This document shows positions 34,201 to 48,745 of a DNA stretch of 64,000 nucleotides, piece after piece. Numbering within the stretch: position 1 is the first letter of the stretch; every line of letters begins with the position of its first letter. The position numbers and the translations under genes are program-made. Source of the DNA: Meandrina meandrites (Eukaryota; Cnidaria; Anthozoa; Scleractinia; Meandrinidae); assembly GCA_963693305.1 (NCBI GenBank), contig OY855906.1, positions 26,055,289 through 26,119,288 of the forward strand. Direction: 5' to 3'. Below the pieces are notes generated by a model that was not told where the DNA came from, did no database searches, and worked only from the letters and a program-made list of their open reading frames with translations.

Positions 34201-37200
34201 GTCAGCTGCACGCTTTGTCCGGGTCTTGCTTGATGCTATCTTTGAGCTATAAAAGCACTTCCATAAAGCAGCATAAGCCCTGCTAATGCAAGTACTTGTA
34301 AATCTGTTTCTAATCGCGATTATTTTAAACCGATCAGAGCCAATAAATGGTTACGATTTCCGTGTTCCCATGTTTGTGTTATAATGACTCTTTAACCCTT
34401 AGTTGTAAATTGTGCTGGAGGGTATTTCGCTATACTTCATGGGATAAAGGCGAAAACGAGAGGAAACATTGCTCAGTTTTGAGTTAAATAAGTTGAGCAA
34501 TTGTATCCCTATCAGGATTGAAAAAAGATACAGAAGCTGCGTTTCGTGAATTAACAAGATGCCTAAGAAACCTCCCCGCAGCGTTTTTCGGTTTATTTCA
34601 TCGTATTTAAGCCAGCCAAAGCCGGAAATTCATAGACGTTTTTAATTTGCTTTTAAGGACGCAAAATAAGGGTTTCTCTTAATTAAGAAAATCATCTGAC
34701 GACGAAATGTGAGGTGGCTTGTCGCTATCGAATTAAGGCAATGTTACTGCAACAGTAACCCAATTTAAAGACTTAAAATCTTCTGACAATGCATGCTTTG
34801 CACTTCAATTGAATTCACATATGTTGCACGACCAAACGACAGCTGAATAGAGCGCCCTACTGCGATTGAATAGTAAAGATTTGGCTTACTGACTTGTGGT
34901 AGGGAGTGTTTATAGTCAATTCCACAGTGCCAAGTTCTCATTTTATCACGGAGTGCTTCACTTGATGAGCAGAAACTTGTTCGACATGTTAAATGAAAAT
35001 TACACGGACATGCGCTGTAATTAATTCTGTCAGTGAAACAACTTTGACTCGTGGAGTTCACGTCCTATTAATTTAGGAAGTTTCAGCACTGAGCTGTGTT
35101 TTTATCCGCATGTTCTCAATTCTTCCAGTAATCAAACAGTGAAGATGCCAAAAAGATTAACACAGTTAGATAAATTTCATTATCGACTGCCCACCGGGAA
35201 ATATTGCTGCTCAAACACGCGTAGGTGATGGAAAGGAGAGGATACTCGCCATGGGAAGTGCCCAAACCTATTTCCTATCGACCGAAAGAGCGTGTGATCA
35301 CATTGATTAAGATGTTATCAAGCCTGCATCGTTGATACGTCAGGCTGCAGATTGAAACGGTTTTTGTTTATATGACTCTCGCCCAATTCCGTTTAAATTA
35401 CACGGATCTGATAAAAGGCAGGTATACAAGGGTGCTGTCTGCAGAGTGTCAGACGAATATCATCGGTTTTCACGCAACCCAACTTCAACTGCGATCCATC
35501 GACACTACTTTGAGAGCTGTTACAAGAGGATTACTCCAGTATCGACCACGAGGTAAAGGAGATACAATAGCAGCGGACAAGCAAGCTTTGCAGACTGGTA
35601 AATTACTTTTTCTTCATTTACTGCCGTGTTTGTTTGGCAATTTTAGTTTTAGTGGGTTTTCCAAAGCTCGGACGTGAATGACTTTAAGAAACCCATCTAA
35701 ACTGTAACTATTGCCCAAGGCGAGCTCAACTCTGCATAGTTAGGGACGTGCGCGGCTAAGAAACAAATGCGGGATAATCCGTTTTTGCCCGCGGGAGAAG
35801 CACTTCAATTGAAGAGGTGTCAGTCAGGCAAGGACATCCTTCGAAGCACGCAAAAATGCTCTTAATCCCCGTAGAAGGTAAAAACCGAGGACACTCGTGC
35901 CACTTTCGTGACTCTTTCGTGCTGTTCGGTTTTCCTTCCGTGAAATAATTTCGCGCGTTTTAGCAATGTTGGACAACACTAAAACATTTCCCGATCCTAC
36001 GGTGGTGTTTTGAAATAGTCGGAAATCGAAGCTTTTAGCAAGGTATTAAGTGATTTAGCGCCTCGAATTTCCGTGTCGTTAGCGAGTCACTTTTATTTTT
36101 ACAATCACTGAATATCTTCTAGAAAAACTGCGTTGTTTTAAGCTTGCTAACACTGCAGGAGTATTTGAATTATCGCTGTCTTCTGATTTGATTATACCTG
36201 AGGATTTGTCTGAATAGCACACAAAAATAGTATCTAAGGTTGTTATCAGTTTACGTTTCAACTTGTCTGTTTTTTCGTTGATTGTTTTGGATTACTTGCA
36301 TTTTTTGTGATCTTGATAACTTTTATATTTAGAACGAAATTCTTGCTTGTCCTAATTAACCAGAAAATTAAAACAAATTCTTTTGTTTTTTATTACCAAA
36401 GAATCAAAAAATATTGCGTCATGAGCTGTCCGCGACACATTCCTATCCTATTATAACTCCAAACAATTCCACACTCCACTCGCTTTAAATACTTGCTATT
36501 TTAAATTTAATAAAAACAACAATTCATTCATTCTCATACCGCCAAATAAGGTACATTGGAAGACTTAAATTAAAATCCATCGTTTATGTTCTTGTTTATT
36601 TAAAGGAAATTGTCACATCTGTCCTTGCCGAAATAAGCAAAATCGTGATATGAAAGCAATACAAATAAGATTCTCTGCAGGATTTCGAACTGTCCCCCAA
36701 ATCCGATTGTTTGGACATAAGCAAGTAGCGCACTTTTAATTTTACCCGAAGACCGAAATACAATAACGTGGAGTTTTCACGACCATTTAACTCTTGACCT
36801 CTTTCACATCGTGTTGAGTGAACACTTTAATGGGTACGATTATGTTTTGATAATCTCACGAAAGGCAGTGAATAATGTTTTCATTTCAAAGTAAATGGCC
36901 CAAGGCATGTTTACCATGCTCCCTGCATCACTTTGTGATATCTTTGGTTTCCTCTCGAAAGATCTCTCTGTTTTTTTTTTTCGTTGTGGAATTATACAAC
37001 ATGACTTCATAGACAACTCAATTTACATGTGTGTCTTATTTAGATTCGACGCTGAGTTCAACGCCCCTTTAATCAAGGCAAATTTGACAGATCTGGGAAA
37101 ATTTAATTTGGGATGAATCGGGGTATTAAGTTGCAATTGTTTTTTTTGTTGGTGTTTACCAAGCTATATGCTACTCTTATATCATCGAAAGACCTTTGAA

Positions 37201-40200
37201 GACCTTTAAACACGCGAAGCACAATTTTTAAATTCCAAATAAACAAAAAAAAAAATAGACCCAAACTTCGAGGTCTGTGAGGGCTTTTTGTGCGAAATTA
37301 ACCCCGTAACAAGCTATCGCACGCACGGCACGTAGAAGCCCGAATTGGAATTCGACAATCTTTGCCGAATCCCGAGCAAATAAAAGCATGTGTGTTGCGA
37401 AAAAGTGTTTTAGCGGGATGACTTTTTTATCCATTCATCCACCATCATTGTACTAGAAATAGAATTGATAGACGTTTTACGCATCTCGGTGTCTGAATCG
37501 AAGTCTGCGTACAGCTAGCCGTGAACCAACTGTCCGTGACTGAGAGCCTCGGGAGTTAGTTTCGCCCGACTCTATTCCAAGGTACATTTGGCTTGTCTCT
37601 CTTTCTTATGCATATTTGAAAAATCCACTTGTCTGTGTATTAACCTGAAGAAAATGCGAAACTGTAACTAAATCATAAAGGTCTACTTTCTTAAATTTAG
37701 TCCTTACCATGATCTAAAGCTTGTGTTTCACTTTATGACGTGACACCCGCGTCTTTTGATGCCCCAAAGAGACCAACATATCATTCGTCCTTGTAATTTA
37801 AACTCGCCAGGTCAAGCAGGCAGATCGTTGAAGAAAATACAGTATATCATCAGCTAGGGAATAGTTATATCTTATGTTCCACCCATAAATTGCAATGTGG
37901 CAATCAGTAATGAATTCATCTTCCAAGTTTAAGTCGAATCTGAAAGGGTTCGGTTGACACCAAAATGCACCGTGAAAAGAAGACGTGATGTGTTTAACCG
38001 GAGGTATCTTCGGTTTTCCTTTTTCCTGGGCTGGGCAAGTTAATCAGGTTTTTGGTTTGCATTATTTCCAAAAAAATCGACTCATGAGATACAAATTTGT
38101 TACCTATCTACCACAACTCTTCTCTTTTTCAAAAACTGTCTCGTTCGCCCCCCAGTCGATAAATTTGAAAACTTCATCGAGAAAAAAATCAAAGTTGTGA
38201 GTAGTTTTATGAACTTGACTGAAAGGTCACAGCGTGTACATAATCACCAACTAAAACACGAAACTTCAGAAGCACTAGCTCGAAATCGTCTTTCGTAGTC
38301 CTGTTTCAGTCTGAATTTGTCCAAGAACCCTTCCTATCTGACAAATAAAAGTTATCGAATGTTCTTCCAACTATTAAAAGAGATAATACTCTGTGTAGTA
38401 CCTTATTTGGGTCCGCTCAGGCATTTTTTAAAGAGCAATGCAATCTCTTTGAGAACTTCCTCGCGACTTGCTATGGGTTTCATTGTCTGCGGAACTTTTT
38501 GCTCAATTTTTCTTTCGTGGACATGTTGTCAGTGTTTTTTATGATTCTTAAATTATCTACCAAAGGTAGAATCTCGAGTCTTCTTGTTACGGACAGTTTA
38601 CTCGGCCACTAATTTGTGGAAATAAACCTCTTATAATATAAAGGGGTGCATGACATATGTAGGGAAGTAAGAGCTTTGATTCACTTAGGCTCAGCCATAA
38701 ATTCATTTTAACTATACGTATTTATTGCAGCCATTCGTGTTAATACAATACTATACCTTTTCAGGATTATATCATCCACAAGAATGTATACTATGTTGTT
38801 GACGTTTTTCAGAAGTACTTCAGGATTTTCATTTATCTAAGACACATAAATATCGTAAATCGTGGTGGTTCACTACAGCTTGCTGGCCCCGTTCTGTTTT
38901 CCTTTCTACTCTGTACAATCAATGGTCACAATTATGAAGATTTTTTTACCAAACACTGACCCCAGAGTTCCTCGTAACTGACACTGTCCACCGGCACGCG
39001 TTGTTTTTGCCGCTCCGGCATTTCAAACATAGATCAGGAGAGAAAGTCAGTTTGATTTCTTTACAGCATGAAATAGAGTTAATTCAGATACCTCTATTCA
39101 TAGCTTTTAAAATAACACATACCACTGTATTACAAGACCTGGCCCTATCTAATTTACTTGTTTGTTTAGAGGTAAGCTTTGAATTGCTAAAGAAATCATG
39201 TGAAGCAACTGCTTATAATTTCACTTGAAAAAATTGGGGAAATGTCCAGTATTCTTCCTCATACACTTAAGAAATCTGAATAATGCCCAAAATAATGTCT
39301 GAGAATCAATTAAAATTTAGACGATCGCACAAAGACCCTTCCAAAACTGAAAACATAGCACGCGAAGGCCAGACAACAGTTCCGGTGACCCAGCTGTTAT
39401 GACGCAGATATCTCACTAAATATCTAACATGCTTAACTATTGTGCAGATATCATTAAATATCTAATGGGTTTAACATTTTGAGCAATAACATATCTTCAT
39501 TCCTTTTACTGGTTAAAACGATTATTTTTTTTTAAACTGCATTGACATAAGTTGTCAAATGTTTAGCTGAGTTATATATTAACATGCTAGACTCGAATGT
39601 TCAACGTACTATGGTTGTTCCAACCATGTTCCAATCTCCCAATAAATAACGTTGTTATAACTTTAAGAAAAGTGCCTTTTGCATCTGGAGAAACAGGAAA
39701 TTTCAATGTTGCGTGGAGGGGAATAACTGAGATATCCGTTTCATTAATCTCTACGGAAAATAATGTTTACTTTTGAAAAACTATAAAAAACATGAACCAA
39801 AATACGACAGATAGAAGTTGCATATTTGGCATAACACTGAAATAGTTTTATCATTCTCGGAAACAGCTTGTTTGCTCGATCAGATCAGAAGTGTCGTGTA
39901 GAAATTGCCTTAAAATCATGTCTTTATAACGGAATGTTTGCTCTACTATTTTGCGACTTAAAAATGTAAAACTCAGCCTGAAAGACTATACCATTTTAAT
40001 CTTCATGTAAACGCCTTTATTTCCGGCTTAAAATTTATTTGGCTACCTAAATTTTTTCACCAAAAAGATCTCGACGCACATTTAATTATTTCAAAAATTA
40101 CGCGACCTTGTTACTGTGAAAGATCGCATTTACCAAATAAAGAAGCAGCACTTTAAGTCGAGTAGATATAAGAGTATTGATTTCGCTTTTTTTCCCCTTT

Positions 40201-41270
40201 AATTGTTCTGAAAGGGCGGATAATAGACAAAAAATCAATCATTGTAACAAGTGCGTGCTTAAAATTTGCTATATTTGTAAATATATGTTCTTCAAAAGTA
40301 GACATAGGTATCAAGCAGCATTCATTAGTGGCCACACAGACTGGGTGAGATAAGAATTATGCACAAAGAAAGATAAGGAACAAATTGTCCGAAAATGGCA
40401 AAAATATTGGCCTGTACGTTGTAAATCTGTCAAATGTGTTGCTCATAAATACCTGTGCTAATTTATGAACCAATTTATCTCAAAATCCATACAATTATGA
40501 TTTTATAAAAAGGTCAAAACAGTACAGTTAAGCCTATTAACCATGACGCAGCCTTACGTATATCAGGGCCGGGCAATAGGCTACTGTTAAAGACCTCCCA
40601 AGAGTTAGCCCGGTTCTCAGTACAAGACGAATGGTTCGTCGATGATACAGATCGCGTGGTCGTTTTATGAGTTACAGATTTTTGCATTTTGGCCTCACTG
40701 GTAAGTCGGTAACTTGGCTCAGTATCTGCTATTGTTACATTGTCACGTAAAAAAAGGAAAACGTAATAGTCTTATACCTTTAATCGTTTGCTACTTAGCA
40801 TGGGGAACGGTCTAATCCTTTGAAAGTATATATACTTATAAGATAAGTTGTACTTAAACAATCTTTTTGTTTGTTTGTGTTTCTTTTCCACGTTTTATTG
40901 TTTGAGATGAGCCATCCTAAGTTGTTTTGATTTCCGCCTTGCAGTTTAAACATTCCCAGTCAAGTAACAGGAGATCATTTTACAATGAGCTGCTTTTCAC
41001 GTTTCAAGAAGAAAACAATGCTGTCAGTTTATTTGTTGTTCCTTCTTATTGTAACCACAGTGAATATACCGGCTTCAATGACAATTTAAACTTTTTAAGC
41101 AGATAAATCCTATAAGCAGCCTGAGATCTTTTGACAAAGAAAAACGAGCGCTCTGCTTGAAGTGTGTAGTGGTAGTGTTTCTTTGAAACAATTCATAGCA
41201 AAAAAGATGGTGGGTTGATAAGAGTTACGAGAATAGTACCAATTTTTTCTCAATGTCGAGAGAATTTACA
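31261..41270. other. Gene desert, no supported gene
   Basis: AT-rich DNA. It includes a C run near 31602-31618. A minus-strand Cys-rich frame (34765-35061) and a plus-strand frame (35372-35677, with a possible donor GTAAAT near 35600) were examined. Neither shows a recognisable family, and both lack flanking exons. Confidence 0.45.
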
Positions 41271-41399
41271 GGCAAACCTCTTTAAGCGGCCCTCTATTAA
41301 GCGGTCACTTATTATCAAATTCCCGGAAGTCGCTCCCCATACTTACTCACCTACATAAGCGGTCACCGTTCAGACTTCAAAGCCCATAAACTATCAAAA

Positions 41400-44110
41400 A
41401 GTGTAGCTTTAGGTTTCTCAGTTCGAAGCACTACACCAAAAATGAGTTGCATTACAAGTGAATCGAATCACCTTGATCTAGCTTTGCTCTTTGTATTGTA
41501 TCATGTGTTTTACAAAGTTGTTTCAGTATTGATTGTGCATCAGATTCTAAAGCGAAAATAGCATTACTTACTGTAAAAGCCTGTTAAACCTAACGTTTTG
41601 GCTCGGTTTTGAGAAAATTACTAAAGCAGATTAAACCGCGCCAAAGATCTCACTAAAGCTGGCTACAATTCAAACGCGAAAACATAGATTAGGTATCCCT
41701 TCAGCTTGTAATTGATACTTATTCGCACCCTCCGTTTTACGTAATTCCCATAAACAAATCGCATTGCTGACTTGAAATGTCTGCACGCTTATATGTTCCT
41801 TGTGGTCCTTATCGTGTGCAATAGGGTAAATTATTGTCGAGTTGTTGGTTTTTGAGGTGGTGACCCCCCTTCAGCGGTCTTTTTGAACGAATCATTTGCA
41901 TCAAGCGATTGACGTTCGCGGCATCAATAAGAAAGAGAGTTAAATGAAAAACGATTAAACAACAAAGAAGTAACAAGTAATTTAAAAGTACTTCCTTCCA
42001 AGTAACAAAGCAAATCTCTGAATTGCACAAATTTTACTGATTTCGCCATTGTGTTAATCTAGGCGATTGCGGTTGGCGGATCAGTCTAAAGGAGCCGAAA
42101 TAACGCTTGAACAGTAGTGGCAATAACAACTTTTTGCAACATTTAAAACAGAAATTTTAAGATGTACAAACCCTTTTCTTTTTTCTTATTTCTCCTTCTT
42201 TTCTTGATGCCTGTTGCCTTTTTGTGCACTTACCTTCCCTTTTGTTCAAATATTAATTGAATTTATTAATTTTTTTGCTTTTTCTTGTAAATGTAAATTT
42301 GTGCGACAAAGAAAATAAACTAAACTAAACTAGACTGAAACATACGTTCGAATTCATTTACAGCTGTTTTTATTTACGTACTGTAAACTTGTATTCAGTT
42401 TCTCTGCGGACAAAATGTTATAATCAGTTGGTTTGCCGCTTTAAATATTTATAGAGCCCACTTCTCTTTTTCCTTTTTCAGTAGCACGTACATGCGCACA
42501 GGAATTAATAAAAAGCTCGTCTCCTGTATTTCATGGTGTCTTATCTGTCGGTTTTCTTTTATGGGTGTTGATTTCTCTGGAACAAACAGGAAATTCATTG
42601 TTGGTTAATCCGTGGTGCTATGTGCTTAGATATTTGTAATGTTTAAGCGTTTCATATAACCTCGATCATATCTTAAAACGATCTGGACTCTTCAGTTTGA
42701 CACCACTTGTATGTGAAGAGCTGCAGCTAAAGAGCTCCGATCACTCTTGATCGCAAAAGCGCTTATAGCCTTAACTTTCTTTCCGAGGCACGTGGCTGGC
42801 TAGGAAATCCTCGCTCCTCTTATTAGTCAAGGTCAGTAAGCTTTTATTTTACTGGAGTTACACCTGATCTAAAACACTCCGTCTTTTTTATTTGTAATCT
42901 CTTAACAACCTCAATAAGAATCGTACTTGAACCGTCTTCTTAACAATGGACAGTTTGTAGATGAAAGAAGCAAAAAAGAAAGCTTATAAACAGATTTAAT
43001 AGCAGAAAATATTTTCTTCTTTTGAATGTAACCAATACACACACGGTGAATATACTTTACTGTACAAAAGTCTGACTTTACTATAGATATTTCTGATGAA
43101 ATCTTTTATCGTGAAAGAATTCGCCGTCGCGGATTGTTAATTACAAATAACAGCCGTTGATTAGTTATACGTCACCAAAAGTAAGAGTGAAAGAATTTTT
43201 ACAAAGAATCATTGATAGTAATTAACTGCCTAAATTTCATTTATTCTGTCAATTAACTGTCTGCTGTCCATCTAACAGTCTGACGTGAGACTGTTTTTTT
43301 GCATTTTCCCAACGCTTAGAAGCCGGCTATCCGATACCCGCTAAGCCTGCATTGGGAGCCTGTTCGCAGGCTAATATCCGCTGGAAAAAATTCAATTAGC
43401 TTGCAATAGATCCTTAATTTCACGGTCTAGTAATATACGTCTAAGATGCCACCTGGGTCGTTTTGGATGCTCACCAAGAGATCGACTGTGAAAATTCGAT
43501 ACTATGCATTTTCCACTAACTGACAATTTGAGGAATAACCACCTGCTGAACGACTAGCAATACAATGCTCTTTTGCCAGCTTGAGGTCTAAGTGTGTGTT
43601 GTGGGATAGAATTGTGGAACCGCAATCTATCGACTGCTGAAAAAAGTTACCAAAGATCGGCGATCCTTTCTAAATTGTCTTTAAAATGTAAATCATTAAC
43701 TTGACCCAATTTACAGAAAATATTGACAACTGACTTCTTTACAATGGTGTCGATACAAAAGGAAAGCAAGCTATTGAGAAAACATGCGACGAGAATTACT
43801 TTGGCTGGAAATTTTCGTTCATATCGGCGTCACGGCCCCGTAGAGAAATTTTATTCACGGTAACGATATCAAACTGCGTGATGAATGATAACTTCTTAGT
43901 GTAAAGAGCACCATATCCCATTAGTAAACACTGCGGACCGGGCTTGAAAAAAGAAAAGACGCTTAAGACGGAATCCACTAGGAAGTCGAGTAATATTTAT
44001 TTAAGATGGACAAAAATCGAGTACCAGAATAATTTAAATCCTATTGCGTTATTTTCTACCCTAAATAAAAGGTGAAGATGTAAGTAATAATCCCTGATAA
44101 CATCAACAAC
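41400..44110. other. No gene seen
   Basis: AT-rich sequence without supported exons. The LINE-like tail near 42.3 kb and a short inverted GCCTGTTCGCAGGC palindrome near 43360 are the only structures noted. Confidence 0.45.
42160..42335 (+). repeat. Possible non-LTR retrotransposon 3' end with (AAACT)n tail
   Basis: A T-rich region ends in AATAAACTAAACTAAACTAG (42315-42334). A short-repeat tail directly after a polyadenylation-like AATAAA is the usual 3' signature of CR1/L2-type LINEs. No coding part is visible upstream. Confidence 0.35.
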
Positions 44111-44535
44111 AATTTCTCATCAGAGTCTGAGAAAATGAATTTCAAAGTTCACAAGCTACAGGAAAATTTTCACGTGCAGCCATTTTGTAAAATCGTCTTT
44201 AAGCGATTCAGTGGAATTCAGTGGAAATTCGAAATTTGTTTTCGGTGTTTGGTGTTGTTAGAAAAGATTTCTTTTGATAAGATATTTGAAGCAGTAACAC
44301 AAAAGTTTGCAATAAGGTGTAAATAATTTTGGTACAGCAATTTCTTATCAGAGCCTGAGAAAATGAAATTCAAAGTTCACAAGCTATAGGCAAAAGCTCA
44401 CGTCTTTTAAGTGATTTAGTGGGAATTCAGCGGAACTTCGAAATTGGTTTTCGATGTTTGGTGTTGTTAGAAAAGATTTCTTTTGCAGTAACACAAAAGC
44501 TTGCAATAAGGTGTAAATAATTTTGGTACATAATT
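44111..44535. repeat. Tandem duplication, period about 227 bp
   Basis: Two adjacent diverged copies: 44111-44337 and 44338-44535. Both start CAATTTCTxATCAGAGxCTG and end GGTGTAAATAATTTTGGTAC. The second copy lacks about 25 bp, including the GATAAGATATTTGAA stretch. It includes the C-terminal half of a long minus-strand open frame that I judge spurious. Confidence 0.85.
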
Positions 44536-47500
44536 TTGTCCAATAACTACTCGAAGTCCTGGCGGATTCCGTCTTAAACGCAAACGTTAAAAATTTGTGT
44601 AGGAAGTCGATATCTAAAAGAAATGATGATATGAACACGCAAACAAAAAAACGCTGCCTGAATCGATGAGCCGCAGAGCAAATAATCGACAATGAAATAT
44701 TGATCACAGCTAACTGCGCATTCCTAACAGCTTGCTCTTTAATCACCAGGCCTTTTTGCGCATAAGAGCACGCCCGTGAATTAGGCGTGTACGCTGACCT
44801 CGAGAAGACAACACTGTCGCAAGTTTTCTTATTGTGGACTTTTCTAAAAAACCACCATGTCGAGAATTTTCTCCTCCAGAAAACTTGAATCTGTGTTATA
44901 AGGTGAAAAAAGCACGATGTGGCCACGCTCTATACGCAAGTTTACGCTAAATGGAAACAGATGGTTGTGGTTACCCAAATTTTGGTAAAATAGGAAAAAA
45001 CACTTTTAGACGAGGAAAGCCGCCGTGGCAAAATACACGCAATCAATCAAGCGACGTCACAGCTAACCGCGACAAATCGTTTTCCAGTAGATAAGTTTGA
45101 TAACGCACAAGGAAATGATTATAACAGCGTTTAGACTTGAAATAACTTCAGTGACGCTGATTATTAGCAGGAAATAGCATATCAATGCTATTTTTATGAG
45201 AACAATTTGCTAAAACGAGTGTTCCTGTTTACAGACTTGATGATTCCGCAGACGTATTTAACCAATTTGCTAAAATTTTAAAACTGCCGGTTTTGACTTA
45301 AACGAACGTTTTAATGGCTCAACACCAACATTCCTCATAGAGTTTTTGTTCAAAGGACTTAATATTTCCGTTGATTCTCCACGGATGTGTGAGAAAACTG
45401 CGAATAATTTTCAATTTCCTTTTTGATATGGTGATAACAAATCGTTTACCTGGCTTGTTATCAACAATTTGTTCTGTTCGTTGATAACAGAGTGTTAATC
45501 TTGTCGTTTATCAGCACTCTACCATTTTCCATCCGCGCCCGCGCAATTTTACAAAGCTCATTCCTTCCCCTCAGTGGGTTCCCGTCCCTTCCCCTGTGAC
45601 TGTCACGCAATTGTACGCCATTTTAAGGTGATAATTGCTTACGTAATACCGGTCGGAAACTGCGCCCCAGTCTCCTCTGAGCTTTCCGTGCTGTTCGTGT
45701 GCATTTCCTTTATCCTGTTCTGTCGTATCACGATGTTTGGTTCAGACAAACAAATTTAGATTTTAATTTCTAGCGTTCTCTCATATCCGCTCCTCCAGTA
45801 ATTCTACTACCCTCCCTGTCTGTCTATATGTTGGGGAGATTTTTGCTGCTGATCTCTGTGTTGTTGAGAGGGTCAAGGGTCAAAGTAGTTGAAAAGATGA
45901 CTTAGTAACTAGACAAGTCACAGTTTTAATTCCCGTATATTCCAACTTTGCAGTTACTTAAGTTATCAGCTTATAGTGTTTCCCTTGACTAAACGGACAA
46001 GAGCGCATTTCTTTGCGTTGCATTAACTTCTCAGATAAAAGTCTTACCAATGACGCCGTCAAAATTCCTTTCGACTCGACCACCCATGCAAATTTCTGCA
46101 TAAAGTACCACAACAGTCGATTAACAAATAGGAAGATATACAATGAGAGGGCCACTGGGGAGAGATTGCATATGTAAGCGGCGGACAACACGTTCTTTAC
46201 GATAAATTTTTCGTTGAAGATGATGATGAGATGAGAAAAGCACCGTATCAATCTTTTGTCATTTTGTTGTAAATGACGAAGCTTATGTTTTGCTGTCTTC
46301 GTTCATATTTTCTCCGCATGTATCTATTTAGCTTACGATTTTTGCGCGTTGTACAAATAAAAAGGCCATATTTCCCGCGAAAAGCCGGTCGATTTATGTA
46401 GGCGTGAGAACCAATAAATTCGCGCCTTTTTTGTCCAGCTTGGCAGCCCCGCGAAAATTAGTTATTTTTTGTACTGGCGTGGAAGACTTTAAGAAAAGGA
46501 CTAGATAGGTTAATAACGGCAGCACATCGGTTTTGTCTGTTTACAAAAATAACAGTTTTCAAGACCGCCATTTAGAAAGTGTGAATCATTGGTTGAACAT
46601 CGGTCCGAGCAAGAAAATTGATATACAAACATTTTCCAATAACCGCTTTTTATTAGACATCTATTGTTTGCGATCATTCGGATAACTTTTTAATTAAACA
46701 AGTTATTTCGGAAGGCTTAAGAAAAATGTTTGGCATAGTTTGATTTTGTTGAAGTCATTTCAGAAGATGTTTGGCATGTTTCTTGTTGTGTTCAAATAAA
46801 ACGTGCAACAAAACTTAATTTTGAGTAACCGCAAGAATTAAGAACTTATGAAAATTATAACTCACAGCCGATTTGCCGAAATTGAAAGTGCTTATATAAA
46901 CGAGTTACGAAAAAATACGGAAGTCTTAAAAACCCGCTATAAGAATGGAATTGCTTTCAAGTTTGTCAGCTTTTCCGGTCTGTTAATTGTTTATTTACAT
47001 AATGCGCACTGTGAGTTCATATTTATTATGGCACTTAGACCGTATTGTTGTTTATAAACACGAACATTCCGTAAAACACCTTATTCGTTGATGATAAGTC
47101 AGATACCAAGATTATTCCATTGCATGCCTACAAGCAACCACAAGCGGCGAGGCCAACTTCCCATAGAGGTTTTTTTTCCTTATTAAAAGGTCGAAAAATA
47201 TTCACTTTCTTCATCATCGCTTTTTATAAGAATGATTTGTGTGGGTTTGTCTGGGTGTGATGTCCCGTGGGACACGCAGGCGTTATAATCAACTGGTGCG
47301 GACTTATAATGAAATCGAGCCGAAAACAACCTAACAAAACCCGCGCGAGCCAAACCACAGAAGCAAAGTACATAAAGGGTGAACCAAGTTACAAACGGGA
47401 CTACCCTAGATTTGAACATAATCAGCTTTGCAGTAAGGTAGGAGACAAAATCTGTCAGTTTACGAAAAACCTGCTATCTCTAACTTCTTAATCATTATCT

Positions 47501-48745
47501 AAATTCACGGTTAGCTCTCTAAGCTGAGAAGCAGGTAAAACGTACATTTTAGCGACATAATTTGTCCCAAAAACTTCTTATTGAAAGTGGATTGGAAGAT
47601 TATTTTCATTTCATTATACGCGATAATGTACCTTCGAAGGAACAACAGAAGTAAGCGAAATACGCTTTGGCTAGTTCAGTATTGGGAAACAAATATCCGA
47701 TCTCAAATCTAAATTTCAAAAAAGCAAACAAAGTAACTAAACGAAAAGTCAGACGAGATTTCAAAGTAATCGTGCTCGTTTATGTATCCTGAAACTGTGT
47801 TCGAAAAAGGATTAGAAAGGGTCAGGACTAGCTTCTTTTCTTTTGTAAGGGGTCACGAAAAAATCCTGTGAGCTTCCACTGTTCTTTTTCACCTGTTGAA
47901 AATTAGTCATGTTTTCACTTTAAGGAACATTTAAATGAAGCATTAAGTAATAATATGCGCTCGTGATCAGCGCAGTGAAACACGCAAGATAAGCCGACAA
48001 AGTGCGCAATCACTTATTATCGGCTTAATCTCTATTGAAAAGAGTCTGACCACTTCATAAACAATTTGGATCAATAACCTATTTGCACGAGTAAATAAAT
48101 CGTATATATCGTGCAAATATGATTTCGAATATGTGAAACATATCCGACAGCTGAAGGAGTGCCATTTTTGCAGTTTACACACTGTGTTAAGTCGAACGAG
48201 TCTGTATATTCCCGTTCAGTGTGGGATAATTATCATATATTTTTGTCATGACCTGACAACTTTTTATTGTCCGTGAAAACAAAGACAATATTGTTAAAGT
48301 AATACGGCAACGAAGTGACAAACCAGTAATTAACTATGAACCTTGCACTGGACGTGAACATGTTGTTAGTTCTTGTTATTCTTCCGTTTAAGTTCTCAAG
48401 TCGTTCTTTTGCTTTGCATTTCCACAGAAGACACTTTCAAAACGAATCGCTTTTGGCTCCAGATCTATACGTTCTCATTGCATTGCCTTCTCGCCTAAAA
48501 AGGTTTCGTTTTAATTAAGCTGTGTCCCTCCCAATAACAGAAATTCATTGAGTAAAAATGCCGTCATTTCTGCACCTCACTTTGTCTACATTATCAGGTG
48601 TCATAAGTCGGCAGCACTTTGAGCAAGACCCGCCTAGGGGATTTTTATAAGAAGGCTAGATTTTTCTTTTGTTCTACAAATTCTCATCATAGACCGTTAT
48701 TCTTCTATTTTGCCAGATAAAGACACCGCTCGCACAGCAACTATC
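44536..48745. other. Non-coding stretch upstream of the Wnt gene
   Basis: No exon with recognisable coding content. The last few hundred bases before 48746 presumably hold the Wnt 5' UTR and promoter, but no TATA box or initiator can be assigned with confidence. Confidence 0.45.

Noticed and set aside
34765..35061. Cys-rich minus-strand frame of 98 codons
   Set aside because: Cysteine spacing matches no domain that I can name, and there are no partner exons.
35372..35677. Plus-strand frame with a possible splice donor near 35600
   Set aside because: It looks mildly coding, but no upstream or downstream exon or family could be supported.
41272..41905. AAGCGG-type words at 41285-41370 and an inverted AGCGGTC word at 41870
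   Set aside because: They may be the ends of a MITE, but the arms are too degenerate to delimit and no target duplication was found.
44384..44926. 180-codon minus-strand open frame
   Set aside because: No recognisable motif and no splice context; part of it lies in a tandem duplication whose other copy does not keep the frame open.
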